From RCC1774 sp050330855 (GTDB taxonomy: Bacteria > Cyanobacteriota > Cyanobacteriia > Thermosynechococcales > Thermosynechococcaceae): 64,000 bases of DNA. The DNA lies in NCBI GenBank assembly GCA_050330855.1, contig JBHJNL010000127.1:1-64000 (forward strand), given 5' to 3'. Positions 7,460 through 16,644 of this stretch are shown here, piece by piece; the first letter of the stretch is position 1, and each line of letters starts with the position of its first letter. Made by a program: the position numbers and the translations under genes. A model generated the notes under the pieces. It did not search any database. It worked only from the letters and a program-made list of their open reading frames with translations, and was not told the origin of the DNA.

Positions 7460-9517
7460 ATGAAAAATTCAACACAACATGAAAGCTGGTATCAATTAAA
7501 TAGAGACTATTTGATGGTGGCATTAAATGAACTAAATGCTCTTTTAACAAGCTACAAAAAGCAGTCAGATTCTAGCTCTAGTGTAAAGCCTGTTGACATC
7601 GATCAGTATCATGACAGGCTCAGGGAAATAGCATCAAAAATGGCACAGCCTCCAGCCCTTGAGCAACTTTGCCAAAGTTTTAAGCTTTCAGAATTTGAGC
7701 GCATAATCTTGATGTTATGTGCAGCGCCAGAGATCGATTCTCATTTCACAAAATTATGTGCTGAGATACATGGTTTTGATCGATCTTGTCCGACCTTTGG
7801 CTTGGCTTTTAATTCATTGCCAAATGCTCATTGGAGTGCTTTGGCACCCGACGCGCCGCTCCGTTACTGGAAGTTAATAAATCTAGGCGCAGGGGCGATT
7901 CTCACTGAAGCATCTCTTTCCATTGATGAGAGAATACTGCATTATCTAGTTGGTATTCAAACTATTGATCCATTGCTGTCTAGCATAACTGAGCTATCTC
8001 AAGAATCAAAACCACTTATCCCCTCTCATCAGAGTTTGGCGAATAATATTCAGGCTTTGTGGCAGCGTCAACGAGATTTGTCTTCAGGTATTCCCCCCAT
8101 CATTCAGCTCTGTGGTCCAGAAATTGAAGATAAGATCGACATTGCACAAGTTGTATGTCACCAATTTGAGCGACGGGTGAGTTCCCTAAGCTGTCATCGC
8201 TTGCCTCTCAACGCTGAAGACTTAGCCACTTTCATTCGCCGATGGGAACGGGAGAGTATCTTAGAACAGAGAGTCCTACTCCTTAATTGTGATGATCTAG
8301 ATCCAACGGATCAACTGCTGCAAACGTCTCTCAATCAACTACTTGAAGAAGTCAAAGGATTGATTATTATCACCTGCCGGACTCCCTTCCAGGGCATCAG
8401 GCGTCAGATGATTCGCTTCGATGTTCCTAAACCCCATCCCCAGGAACAGATGATGTCTTGGGAAGCCTCTGTAGCAGAACTTAAAGCTCAGCTCAACGGC
8501 CAAAGGAATCTAGTCCCCGAAGCAGAACAGCTCTCTCAAGATTTGCAGGGACTCACCGCTCAATTTCAACTGAGTACCTCTATGATTCGTCGAGCCTGCA
8601 CCGCCGCCGTCGGACAACTTAAAACACAGTCTGAGCCTTCGCTGAAGCAGGCGCTATGGCAAAGCTGTCGAGTTCAAGCGCGTCCAGGACTAGATGAGCT
8701 AGCAGAGCGTCTTGAATCTAAGCTGTCCTGGGATGATTTGGTGCTGCCGCCACTGCAGCAAGAAACCTTAGAATCAATCTCGGCCCATGTCCGGCAAAGA
8801 GCGAAGGTCTACGAAACCTGGGGATTTGCTGCCAAGAATAGGCGGGGGTTAGGGATTGCGGCTCTCTTCGCTGGCCCCAGTGGAACGGGTAAAACTCTTG
8901 CTGCAGGCGTCTTAGCGAATGAGCTGCAGTTAGATCTCTACAAAATCGAGCTGTCGTCTGTCGTTAGTAAATACATCGGCGAAACTGAAAAAAATCTGCA
9001 GCGAATTTTTGATGCCGCCGAGAGCGGTGGTGCCATATTGCTCTTTGACGAAGCAGACTCTATTTTCGGCAAACGGAGTGAGGTGAAAGATTCTAAAGAT
9101 CGCTATGCTAACCTTGAGGTCAGTTATTTGCTGCAGCGTATGGAATCCTATCCGGGGTTAGCGATTCTAACTACAAACTTGCAAAGTAGCTTAGATCCGG
9201 CATTTTTGCGGCGGCTGCGGTTTGTGACCCAATTCGCGCTTCCCGATGCAGCCCATCGTGCCCAGATTTGGCGGCGAGTATTTCCACCCACTGCACCAAC
9301 GCAAGGGCTTGCCTTTGAGCGATTGGCTCAACTCAATACACCGGGTGGAAACATTCGTAATATTGCCCTGAATGCTGCCTTTATCGCTGCTGATGCGGGA
9401 GAACCCGTTCAAATGAAACATATTTTGAGGGCAACTCAAACAGAGTATGAGAAGTTAGGCAAGTCCTTGACTAGTGTTGAAGTGTCAGGCTGGGTTGACG
9501 AAAAAGTTTTTGTTTAA
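7460..9517 (+). CDS. CIS-associated AAA+ ATPase (Pvc15-type)
   Basis: 685 aa. The C-terminal AAA+ domain shows Walker A GPSGTGKT (about residues 472-479), Walker B LLFDEAD (about 526) and the second region LAILTTNLQSSLDPAFLRRL with the Arg-finger residues. The N-terminal 400 residues are a helical and winged-helix-like domain typical of the CIS ATPase family. Such ATPases occur in nearly all extracellular CIS loci and are thought to help assembly or cargo loading. RBS AGGGACG lies 8 bases before ATG 7460. It ends the first structural block; the next gene belongs to a different system. Confidence 0.88.
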   Translation: MKNSTQHESWYQLNRDYLMVALNELNALLTSYKKQSDSSSSVKPVDIDQYHDRLREIASKMAQPPALEQLCQSFKLSEFERIILMLCAAPEIDSHFTKLCAEIHGFDRSCPTFGLAFNSLPNAHWSALAPDAPLRYWKLINLGAGAILTEASLSIDERILHYLVGIQTIDPLLSSITELSQESKPLIPSHQSLANNIQALWQRQRDLSSGIPPIIQLCGPEIEDKIDIAQVVCHQFERRVSSLSCHRLPLNAEDLATFIRRWERESILEQRVLLLNCDDLDPTDQLLQTSLNQLLEEVKGLIIITCRTPFQGIRRQMIRFDVPKPHPQEQMMSWEASVAELKAQLNGQRNLVPEAEQLSQDLQGLTAQFQLSTSMIRRACTAAVGQLKTQSEPSLKQALWQSCRVQARPGLDELAERLESKLSWDDLVLPPLQQETLESISAHVRQRAKVYETWGFAAKNRRGLGIAALFAGPSGTGKTLAAGVLANELQLDLYKIELSSVVSKYIGETEKNLQRIFDAAESGGAILLFDEADSIFGKRSEVKDSKDRYANLEVSYLLQRMESYPGLAILTTNLQSSLDPAFLRRLRFVTQFALPDAAHRAQIWRRVFPPTAPTQGLAFERLAQLNTPGGNIRNIALNAAFIAADAGEPVQMKHILRATQTEYEKLGKSLTSVEVSGWVDEKVFV

Positions 9518-9619
9518 GGAATATGCAGACTGAACTCGCTTGAAATGCTGATGTTGGATGGATAACAGCATTTTTCTCTCAGATCAGTATAATTAGTGGG
9601 CTGTAGCAGGTTAGTTTGC

Positions 9620-12600
9620 ATGAAATGCGATCGCACCCATCCTCTCCTATTCACAGTTAGCTCACTATCAGTGCTAAGCATCGGCTTATGTCTCAGCGTT
9701 GCGATCAAAGAAGCCTCAGCACAAAGCCAACTCACCCCTGATCGCACCCTAGGTGCAGAGTCATCAAGAGTTGAGCCGCAAATACAGCCTACCCCCACCG
9801 ATCTGATTACAGGCGGTGCGCGGCGCGGGCAAAATCTCTTCCACAGCTTTGCAGACTTCAACGTTGCCCCAGGACAATCCATTTTTTTTAGCAATCCCAA
9901 CGGTGTCACCAATATTCTGACCCGCGTGACCGGTAATCATGCGTCCCAGATCGAAAGCACCCTTGGTGTCCAGGGGGACGCAAACCTTTTTCTCATTAAC
10001 CCCAACGGCATTACCTTTGGTCCCAAGGCGTCGCTTGATGTTGGCGGTTCATTTGTCGCCACAACAGCAAATGCCATTCAATTCAATCAAGAAAGCTTTT
10101 TTAGAGCAACCTCCCCTGAACAGTCAGTGCTACTCACGATTCAGCCCTCTGCGTTCTTCTTCAATCAGAGTAATTCTGGGCAGATTACCAATCAATCACA
10201 AGCCTTTTTCGGGGGTATCTCGGCAGTATCTGATGGAGCGCGGTCGACGACCGGTCTGGGGGTTCCTGAGGGAAAAAGTCTTTTATTGGTTGGCGGCAAT
10301 ATTAATCTCAATAGAGGGGGATTAAATTCAATCAATGGTCGGGTAGACATTGCCAGTGTTCAGGCAGGGCAAACCCTAAAAATCAACGCGACCGATGGTG
10401 AACTCTCTTTAGGCTCTTTGCCTTCTGCCCAGGCTGGAGACATTAACCTTCAGCGGGCTTCAGTCACAAATGCTGGTTCGCGGGACACAACTGAAGGCGC
10501 GAGAAAAGGCTTGATTCGCTTTCAAGGCAAAAACCTTGCGTTAACAGATAGTTCAATTAGAAACACTATCTCAAACATCCCTGACCCAGTCGAGGGAAAC
10601 AGTACAGGGATTGTGCTGATAGCAGAGAACATTGTTTTGCAGGATACCTCTTTTTCAGTCGCTCCCTTTGCTTCTTCCGGCCCAAGCGGAAATATTTTTA
10701 TTGAGGCCGATCAGTTCACCGCTCATGAGTCTTCTCTATCAACTGGAGCGGCAGATCAAGGGACTGATGGGAACATCACTATCAAGGTGAGAAAGCTATT
10801 ATCCCTCGAGGATAGTCGTCTTAATACTGAATCAGCTACTAATTTTGTTGATCCAGGTCAGAGTGGAGATATTAAGATTAATGCCGGAGAATTTATTGCT
10901 CGAAATGCAGATCTTTCTACTTCTACAGCAGGTCTAGGGAACGGAGGAAATATTCTCATTGATGTCAAAAATAAAATCCTGCTTGAGAATAGTACGATTA
11001 GTAGTGAATCAAATCCATCACCGGCTGGCCCTTTTGCAGATACGGGTGATGCGGGTGATATTGAGATCAACACTGATGAATTGCTCAGTCTAGGTACTAA
11101 CTTTTCTACTTCTACTTCTACTCAAGGGAATGCAGGCGATATCACCTTCAATATTGGCGATCGAATTCTGCTTAGTAGCACTACCATCTTTAGTGTCTCA
11201 AGATCCTCCGCTATGGGCGATGCAGGCAATATTGAAATCAATGCGAAACAGCTTGCTGGCAAGAGCAATAGTGAGTTAGCTACCTCAACATTTGGTGAGG
11301 GGGATGCAGGAAGTATTACTGTTGATGTCGCTGACACGATCTCACTCGACCACAGTAACGTTATAAGCGAGACGGTAGACGCAACCGGAAATGCATTAAA
11401 TGGCAATGGCGGCAATATTAAGATCAGTGCGAAAAAGCTTATAAGTCGCAACAGTAATTTCTCCACTTCAACGCTGAGTCAGGGAGATGCCGGAGACTTA
11501 ACGTTTAAGATTGACGATCAACTATTATTGACAAATAGCACTATCTCAAGTGGTGGTGACTTTCAAGTCCTAGATGACGGCAGCATCTTTTCACTCTCCG
11601 AAGGTACAGGTGATACCGGCAGTATTGAGATTGATGCTAGGCAACTGGTTAGTCATAACAGTCGTTTCTTGAACACAGCACTAGGTTCTGAGAATTCTGG
11701 AGAGCTGACTTTCAATATTGCGGATCAATTCTCGCTTGTCGATAGTACTATTTCGAGTCAAAACTTTATCCTAGTAGAAGAAGGTGACTTTCTTGGCTTA
11801 CTAATAGGTGAAGGTGATGCTGGCAATATCACTATCAATGCTAAGCAACTCGATAGTCGCAATAGTTTCTTGTCTAGCACCACATTTAGTCAGGGGAGTG
11901 CAGGAGACTTGAGTTTTAATATTAGTCATCAGTTTCTGCTTGATAACAGCCTTATTCTGAGTGACACAGTTTTCGATGCAGGTCGCGGAGGCAGCATTAA
12001 TATTCAAACCCAACAACTGCAGGCCACGAATGAGTCAGAAATATCTGCCGCAACTTTTGGCAGTGGCGCAGGTGGCAATCTCAATATCTTTGCCTCAGAA
12101 GGTATTGAGTTGAGGTCAGGCAGTCAATTATCTGTCGCATCGGAGGCATCGGCCTCTGGCAATGCGGGTAACTTAAATGTTGAAACCCAGGCATTAACCA
12201 TTGCTGATGGCGCTCAAGTCACAGTGAGCAGCCCTCAAGCCCAAGCCGGAACCCTGACCATCAAGGCAAATTCGCTTGAACTCAATCAAGGAACTATCAG
12301 TGCAGAGACAGGTGAGAGTGGACAAGAAGGAGCTAATATTAATCTGCAAACTTCCCAGACTCTAACCCTGAGCAATGAGAGTCTCATTTCTGCTGATGCC
12401 TTCGGAGAAGCTAACGGTGGCAATATTTTAATCGATTCCCCTATACTCCTTGCCCTACCGCCAGAAGGATCGAATGGCAGCGACATTATTGCCAATGCCG
12501 TTGATGGTCGAGGTGGTGTCATTAGCGTTAATACCCAGGGACTGTTTGGTATTGAGCCTCGGGCTTCTCTGACGCCATTCAACGATATTACAGCCAGTTC

Positions 12601-13018
12601 GAGTACAAACCTTCCAGGGGAGGTTACCCTTCAAACTTCAGAGGTTGACCCCAGCGATAATCTTATCAATTTAACGGTTAGGCCACCGGAGGTAAAAGTC
12701 GTCAAAAGTTGCACACCTCAGCAGGGCCGCAGCGATTTTGTCGTGACCGGAAAAGGGGGAGTGCCGCCGACCGCCCAAGAGTCGTTGAATCAAGATGCAT
12801 TTCAGGTCGGTTTAGTGACCCTTGATGCACCTGCTGACCGCAAGACGAGTAACCCTGCGGCTCCGCGCCAGCAAACAGCATCAATATCATCTGGGCATTC
12901 AGTCCAGCAATTGAATGAGGCTCAAGGGTGGACCAAGAATGCTGAGGGCCGACTGGTCTTGATTGCGGCTGCATCCTCGGAGACAATTGCCTTGCCTCAG
13001 CCGGTTTGCCAGGGGTAG
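9620..13018 (+). CDS. filamentous haemagglutinin-type (TPS) secreted beta-helix protein
   Basis: 1132 aa. I start at ATG 9620, after GCAGG, rather than the GTG at 9596. A signal peptide (LLFTVSSLSVLSIGLCLSVA) is followed by the two-partner-secretion domain with the typical motifs FFSNPNGVTNILTRVTG and LFLINPNGITFGPKASLDVG. From about residue 240 come many degenerate repeats of the form GDAGNIEINAKQL, STSTLSQGDAGDLTF and LLTNSTISS, as expected for a right-handed beta-helix. TPS proteins need an outer-membrane TpsB partner; none lies in the window. In cyanobacteria these genes often sit beside CHAT, DUF928 and CHASE2 genes, as here. The substrate or target is unknown. Confidence 0.85.
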   Translation: MKCDRTHPLLFTVSSLSVLSIGLCLSVAIKEASAQSQLTPDRTLGAESSRVEPQIQPTPTDLITGGARRGQNLFHSFADFNVAPGQSIFFSNPNGVTNILTRVTGNHASQIESTLGVQGDANLFLINPNGITFGPKASLDVGGSFVATTANAIQFNQESFFRATSPEQSVLLTIQPSAFFFNQSNSGQITNQSQAFFGGISAVSDGARSTTGLGVPEGKSLLLVGGNINLNRGGLNSINGRVDIASVQAGQTLKINATDGELSLGSLPSAQAGDINLQRASVTNAGSRDTTEGARKGLIRFQGKNLALTDSSIRNTISNIPDPVEGNSTGIVLIAENIVLQDTSFSVAPFASSGPSGNIFIEADQFTAHESSLSTGAADQGTDGNITIKVRKLLSLEDSRLNTESATNFVDPGQSGDIKINAGEFIARNADLSTSTAGLGNGGNILIDVKNKILLENSTISSESNPSPAGPFADTGDAGDIEINTDELLSLGTNFSTSTSTQGNAGDITFNIGDRILLSSTTIFSVSRSSAMGDAGNIEINAKQLAGKSNSELATSTFGEGDAGSITVDVADTISLDHSNVISETVDATGNALNGNGGNIKISAKKLISRNSNFSTSTLSQGDAGDLTFKIDDQLLLTNSTISSGGDFQVLDDGSIFSLSEGTGDTGSIEIDARQLVSHNSRFLNTALGSENSGELTFNIADQFSLVDSTISSQNFILVEEGDFLGLLIGEGDAGNITINAKQLDSRNSFLSSTTFSQGSAGDLSFNISHQFLLDNSLILSDTVFDAGRGGSINIQTQQLQATNESEISAATFGSGAGGNLNIFASEGIELRSGSQLSVASEASASGNAGNLNVETQALTIADGAQVTVSSPQAQAGTLTIKANSLELNQGTISAETGESGQEGANINLQTSQTLTLSNESLISADAFGEANGGNILIDSPILLALPPEGSNGSDIIANAVDGRGGVISVNTQGLFGIEPRASLTPFNDITASSSTNLPGEVTLQTSEVDPSDNLINLTVRPPEVKVVKSCTPQQGRSDFVVTGKGGVPPTAQESLNQDAFQVGLVTLDAPADRKTSNPAAPRQQTASISSGHSVQQLNEAQGWTKNAEGRLVLIAAASSETIALPQPVCQG

Positions 13019-13058
13019 ATTGCGAATATCATCTTGGACCTTCAACGAGAGAATAGTA

Positions 13059-15725
13059 GTGACAAGCCATAATTTGGATCCATTTGTTTCCTCGGTATTG
13101 CTCACCTGCCGTCATCAGTTTCGCGCGGCTCACGTCTTTGTCTTGCTAAGTCCTCTGTGCTTGGGCTTGCTCTGGGCACCCGCAAAGGCTAGCACCCAGC
13201 CCGACCAATCGGCTGCATCACAGCAGTCTTCTCCTGCTGCCAGTGCAGAAAATCTTGTCCAGCAAGGCCAGGTGCTCTATGAGTCTGGGCAATTTATGCA
13301 GGCGGCTCAATTATTTCAACAAGCTGCCAGTGCCTCCAATCTCGCTGGCGATCCGTTGCGACGGGCAATGGCTCTGGGCAATCTTTCTCTGTCTTATCAG
13401 CGCCTGGGTCAATGGTTAGAGGCAGAACAAAGTATTACTGAGGGTTTGGCGCTCGTTGAAAAAGGTCAAGATTCTCAAGATTCAAACATTCAAGTCTCAG
13501 CTCAACTATTAGATATTCAGGGACGTCTAGAGCTAGAGCGCGGACAGCCACAGGGGGCGCTTAAAAGCTGGCAACAGGCGGCTGCTACCTATACCCAGCT
13601 CGGTGAATCAGCCAAAGTTCTACAAAGCCAAATTAATCAAGCTCAGGCTCAGCAATCTTTAGGACAATATCGTCAGGCTCGTTCTACTTTATTGGCTGCT
13701 AGAACGCAGTTGACGAGTGAACCCGATGGCGTATTGAAGGCGACGGGGTTGAGAAGTTTGGGGAATGTGTTTCGGGCGGTCGGCGATCTGCAGCTCTCTC
13801 AAGAGGTACTCGAAGAGAGTCTGACGATGGTGGCTCAAGACCCACAGGGTCAGGTCAACACACGATTGAGTTTGGGGCAAACGCTTCGTGAGCAAGGCGA
13901 GTCTGCACGGGCGTTAGCTCTCTATCAAGAGGCTGCAAACAGTACAGATTCTCTGGAGCTGCGGACGCGTGCCCAACTGCAAGAACTTTCGATTTATGTT
14001 GAGAGTCAAGAGTTTGGGGCGGCTGAGATGCTATGGCCGAAACTGGTTGCTCAGATTAAGCAGCTCCCTCCGAGTCGGACGGCGGTGTATGCCAGCATTT
14101 TTCTCAGTGAGACGCTTTCTGGATGGGGAGAAGGTTCTGATGCAGCGTTACGTAGACCCTCGCCCCCATCTCTAAGACGAGAGAATGCTCAACTCTTGGC
14201 CACGGCGATTGGACAGGCACAACGCCTAGGTGATCCTCGCGCCCAAAGTCTAGCTTTGGGAACGCTCGGCAAGATGTACGAACAGAGTCGGCAGTCTCAG
14301 GATGCTATGAATTTGACTGAGCAGGCACTGCTCTTGTCACAGTCGCTCGATATGGCGGATTTATCCTACCGATGGCAGTGGCAATTGGGTCGCCTGCAGA
14401 AGAGTCAGGGAGAAACAGCATCTGCGATCGCATCCTATTCAGACGCCGTCGTTAATCTCCAATCCCTGCGGCGGGATTTAGCCACGATGAATCCAGAGGT
14501 GCAGTTCTCTTTTCGCGAAGAAGTTGAACCAGTGTACCGTGACTTAGTGGATTTACTGCTGTTGGCCCCTTCGGGAACCCCGCCGGGTCAAGCTCAACTT
14601 CAGCAAGCAAGAGCCGTTTTAGAGTCTCTCAAAGTTGCCGAACTAGAAAACTATTTTCGATCCGCTTGCCTTGACTCCAAAGAAACGATTGACCAAATCG
14701 TCGATCAAAAAGACTCTAATGCAGCCGTCGTCTACCCCATTATTCTCAAAGATCGGTTGGCGCTCATTCTCAAAATTCCTCGGCAGGAGCAGCTAGAATT
14801 TTTTAGCACAGAGGTTCCCGAAGATCAGCTTGAAGCGACCATTGAGCAGCTTCAGACCTCGTTGCCGAACATTACCCGCATGATTCAAGTGAAGCAGTCC
14901 TCCAGCCAAATTTATGACTGGTTGATTCGCCCGATTGAGAAAACCTTAAAAGCCAGTGGTGTTGATACCCTAGCCTTTGCCCTCGATGGTTCGCTTCGGA
15001 ATGTACCGATGGCGGTGCTTTATGACCAGCAACAGCAGCAGTATCTAGTAGAAAAGTATGCGATCTCCCTCACCCCCAGCTTACAGCTTGTCCCACCGAA
15101 TCCATCGAAGCAAGCTCCACGCAATGTTTTAGCGGCGGGTATCAACGTACAGCGGACGGTCGATGGACGGAGTTTTGCTCCCCTCGTCAATGTTGGCAGT
15201 GAATTAGACCAAATCGGCATTGAGGTTCCCAGAAGTCAGGATCTGGTGAATCAAAAATTTACGATCAAAAATCTGACCCAAACGCTGCGATCTAAGTCTT
15301 TCTCGATTGTTCACATTGCCACGCATGGCGAGTTTAGCTCTAGCTTAGACAACACCTATCTGCTTACCTGGGACCAGCTCCTCAAAGGCAACGGGCTGGC
15401 GAATCTACTCCAACAAAGTGATCTCGGAAACGCCAGCGAGATCGAACTTCTGGTCCTCAGTGCCTGTCAAACGGCGGTGGGAGATGAGCGTGCGACCCTG
15501 GGTCTAGCGGGCATTGCAGTGCAGGCTGGGGCGCGCAGTACCCTAGCCACCCTTTGGTCCATTGATGATCAGTCCACAACCGATCTGATGAGTCAGTTTT
15601 ATCAAGCACTAGAATCGGGTCAAACAAAAGCTGAAGCGCTAAGAACTGCACAGATAGCAGTTTTAGGTCAAGATCAACGCCCCTATTTTTGGGCACCCTA
15701 CGTTTTGGTCGGCAACTGGCAATAA
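13059..15725 (+). CDS. TPR repeat protein with C-terminal CHAT protease domain
   Basis: 888 aa from GTG 13059, which has GAGAG just upstream. The longer frame from 12963 overlaps the previous gene and lacks a site. A hydrophobic segment (HVFVLLSPLCLGLLWAPA) is a signal peptide or anchor. Residues about 60-480 are tetratricopeptide repeats (LYESGQFMQAAQLFQQAAS and later units). The C-terminal 320 residues are a CHAT domain, a caspase-like fold, with catalytic His756 in ATHG and Cys803 in LSACQTAVGDE, and the ending LATLWSIDDQST. It probably acts outside the cytoplasm with the TPS protein 40 bases upstream. Its substrate is not known. Confidence 0.88.
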   Translation: MTSHNLDPFVSSVLLTCRHQFRAAHVFVLLSPLCLGLLWAPAKASTQPDQSAASQQSSPAASAENLVQQGQVLYESGQFMQAAQLFQQAASASNLAGDPLRRAMALGNLSLSYQRLGQWLEAEQSITEGLALVEKGQDSQDSNIQVSAQLLDIQGRLELERGQPQGALKSWQQAAATYTQLGESAKVLQSQINQAQAQQSLGQYRQARSTLLAARTQLTSEPDGVLKATGLRSLGNVFRAVGDLQLSQEVLEESLTMVAQDPQGQVNTRLSLGQTLREQGESARALALYQEAANSTDSLELRTRAQLQELSIYVESQEFGAAEMLWPKLVAQIKQLPPSRTAVYASIFLSETLSGWGEGSDAALRRPSPPSLRRENAQLLATAIGQAQRLGDPRAQSLALGTLGKMYEQSRQSQDAMNLTEQALLLSQSLDMADLSYRWQWQLGRLQKSQGETASAIASYSDAVVNLQSLRRDLATMNPEVQFSFREEVEPVYRDLVDLLLLAPSGTPPGQAQLQQARAVLESLKVAELENYFRSACLDSKETIDQIVDQKDSNAAVVYPIILKDRLALILKIPRQEQLEFFSTEVPEDQLEATIEQLQTSLPNITRMIQVKQSSSQIYDWLIRPIEKTLKASGVDTLAFALDGSLRNVPMAVLYDQQQQQYLVEKYAISLTPSLQLVPPNPSKQAPRNVLAAGINVQRTVDGRSFAPLVNVGSELDQIGIEVPRSQDLVNQKFTIKNLTQTLRSKSFSIVHIATHGEFSSSLDNTYLLTWDQLLKGNGLANLLQQSDLGNASEIELLVLSACQTAVGDERATLGLAGIAVQAGARSTLATLWSIDDQSTTDLMSQFYQALESGQTKAEALRTAQIAVLGQDQRPYFWAPYVLVGNWQ

Positions 15726-15765
15726 GGCTGTTCCTATCATTGAGCAGCTCTACGATTGAGCAGCG

Positions 15766-16644
15766 CTATGGCTGAGGATATTGCCGCAGGATCGGTTCGT
15801 CAGCGATATCCCCTAACCCTTCCTCTCTGAGCAGTCTAGACCAGTTGCTACTCTGAGATTGGGCCGACGATTGGGTTAAGAGGTCATACCAGAAGTTTTG
15901 TTGAGGCTCTGGCGTATCGGTCGTGGCTGCACTCGCAGATGGTGGCATGATCGCTGCCACCGAGGGTGCAGATTCTCGCTTGATCCAGGCATCCACATAA
16001 AAATATTCGGGTTGGGTTGCTGGGTCGCCACAATAGAGCTGAAAGTACCACTGGTATTCCTGATTAAGCTTGAGAGCGTATTGTGGTTTATTGGGTAAAT
16101 TAATTCCAAGAGAGCCAGAATCAGAAGGCAGCGTCAAGGGTGTCCGGTAAACGTCTTCTCCAGCCTTGTTCTGTAACACGAACTCTCCTAATCTGGCCTT
16201 GTTGGTGCTAAAGGCAGGGATATAAACCCAAAACGTAGGGTAAGCTTTCTCCGTTGAAGCCATGTATGAAATGGATCGCTGGCTTTGCCCTACAACATTT
16301 TCACTACCGGGGACCAGAGCCGTTAGAGGTTTAGAAACCGTTGGGCAATCGTTGCGACTAGCCCCGCCTCGCCGCCGCCCCACTGGGGCACCGCGATCTT
16401 TAAGCTTGGGGAGTGCGCCCGAAGAATTATTTTGGCTGGCTCCGCCGCGTTGTCGTCCGGTCGGGGCACCCCGATCCTTGAGTTTAGGGAGAGATTTGGA
16501 ATCTTTAGTCTGTGTTTTGGATGTTGAAGAAGTCTGTGCCAGCGCTATATCAGGGATAGATCCCAATACGCAGGACAGTAGCACCCCTAAAGAGATTAGG
16601 GGAATGGGTGAAAGCTTGCTTCTCAAGGTAAACGTCTTTTCCAT
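15766..16644 (-). CDS. DUF928 secreted protein with duplicated Arg/Gly-rich linker
   Basis: 292 aa. It has a signal peptide (SLGVLLSCVLGSIPDIALAQ) and then two near-identical segments, LPKLKDRGAPTGRQRGGAS and LPKLKDRGAPVGRRRGGAS, before the DUF928 domain (STEKAYPTFWVYIPAF, then LNQEYQWYFQLYCGDPA, then YVDAWIKRE). The start overlaps the 3' end of the CHASE2 kinase gene by 22 bases, so the two are co-translated. In cyanobacteria DUF928 genes commonly neighbour CHAT and CHASE2 genes. Its function is unknown; it is probably a periplasmic partner of the CHASE2 domain. Confidence 0.8.
   Translation of the reverse strand: MEKTFTLRSKLSPIPLISLGVLLSCVLGSIPDIALAQTSSTSKTQTKDSKSLPKLKDRGAPTGRQRGGASQNNSSGALPKLKDRGAPVGRRRGGASRNDCPTVSKPLTALVPGSENVVGQSQRSISYMASTEKAYPTFWVYIPAFSTNKARLGEFVLQNKAGEDVYRTPLTLPSDSGSLGINLPNKPQYALKLNQEYQWYFQLYCGDPATQPEYFYVDAWIKRESAPSVAAIMPPSASAATTDTPEPQQNFWYDLLTQSSAQSQSSNWSRLLREEGLGDIADEPILRQYPQP

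Noticed and set aside
10900..12100. periodic DNA repeats in the haemagglutinin gene
   Set aside because: They encode the beta-helix repeats of the protein and are not a separate mobile or regulatory repeat.
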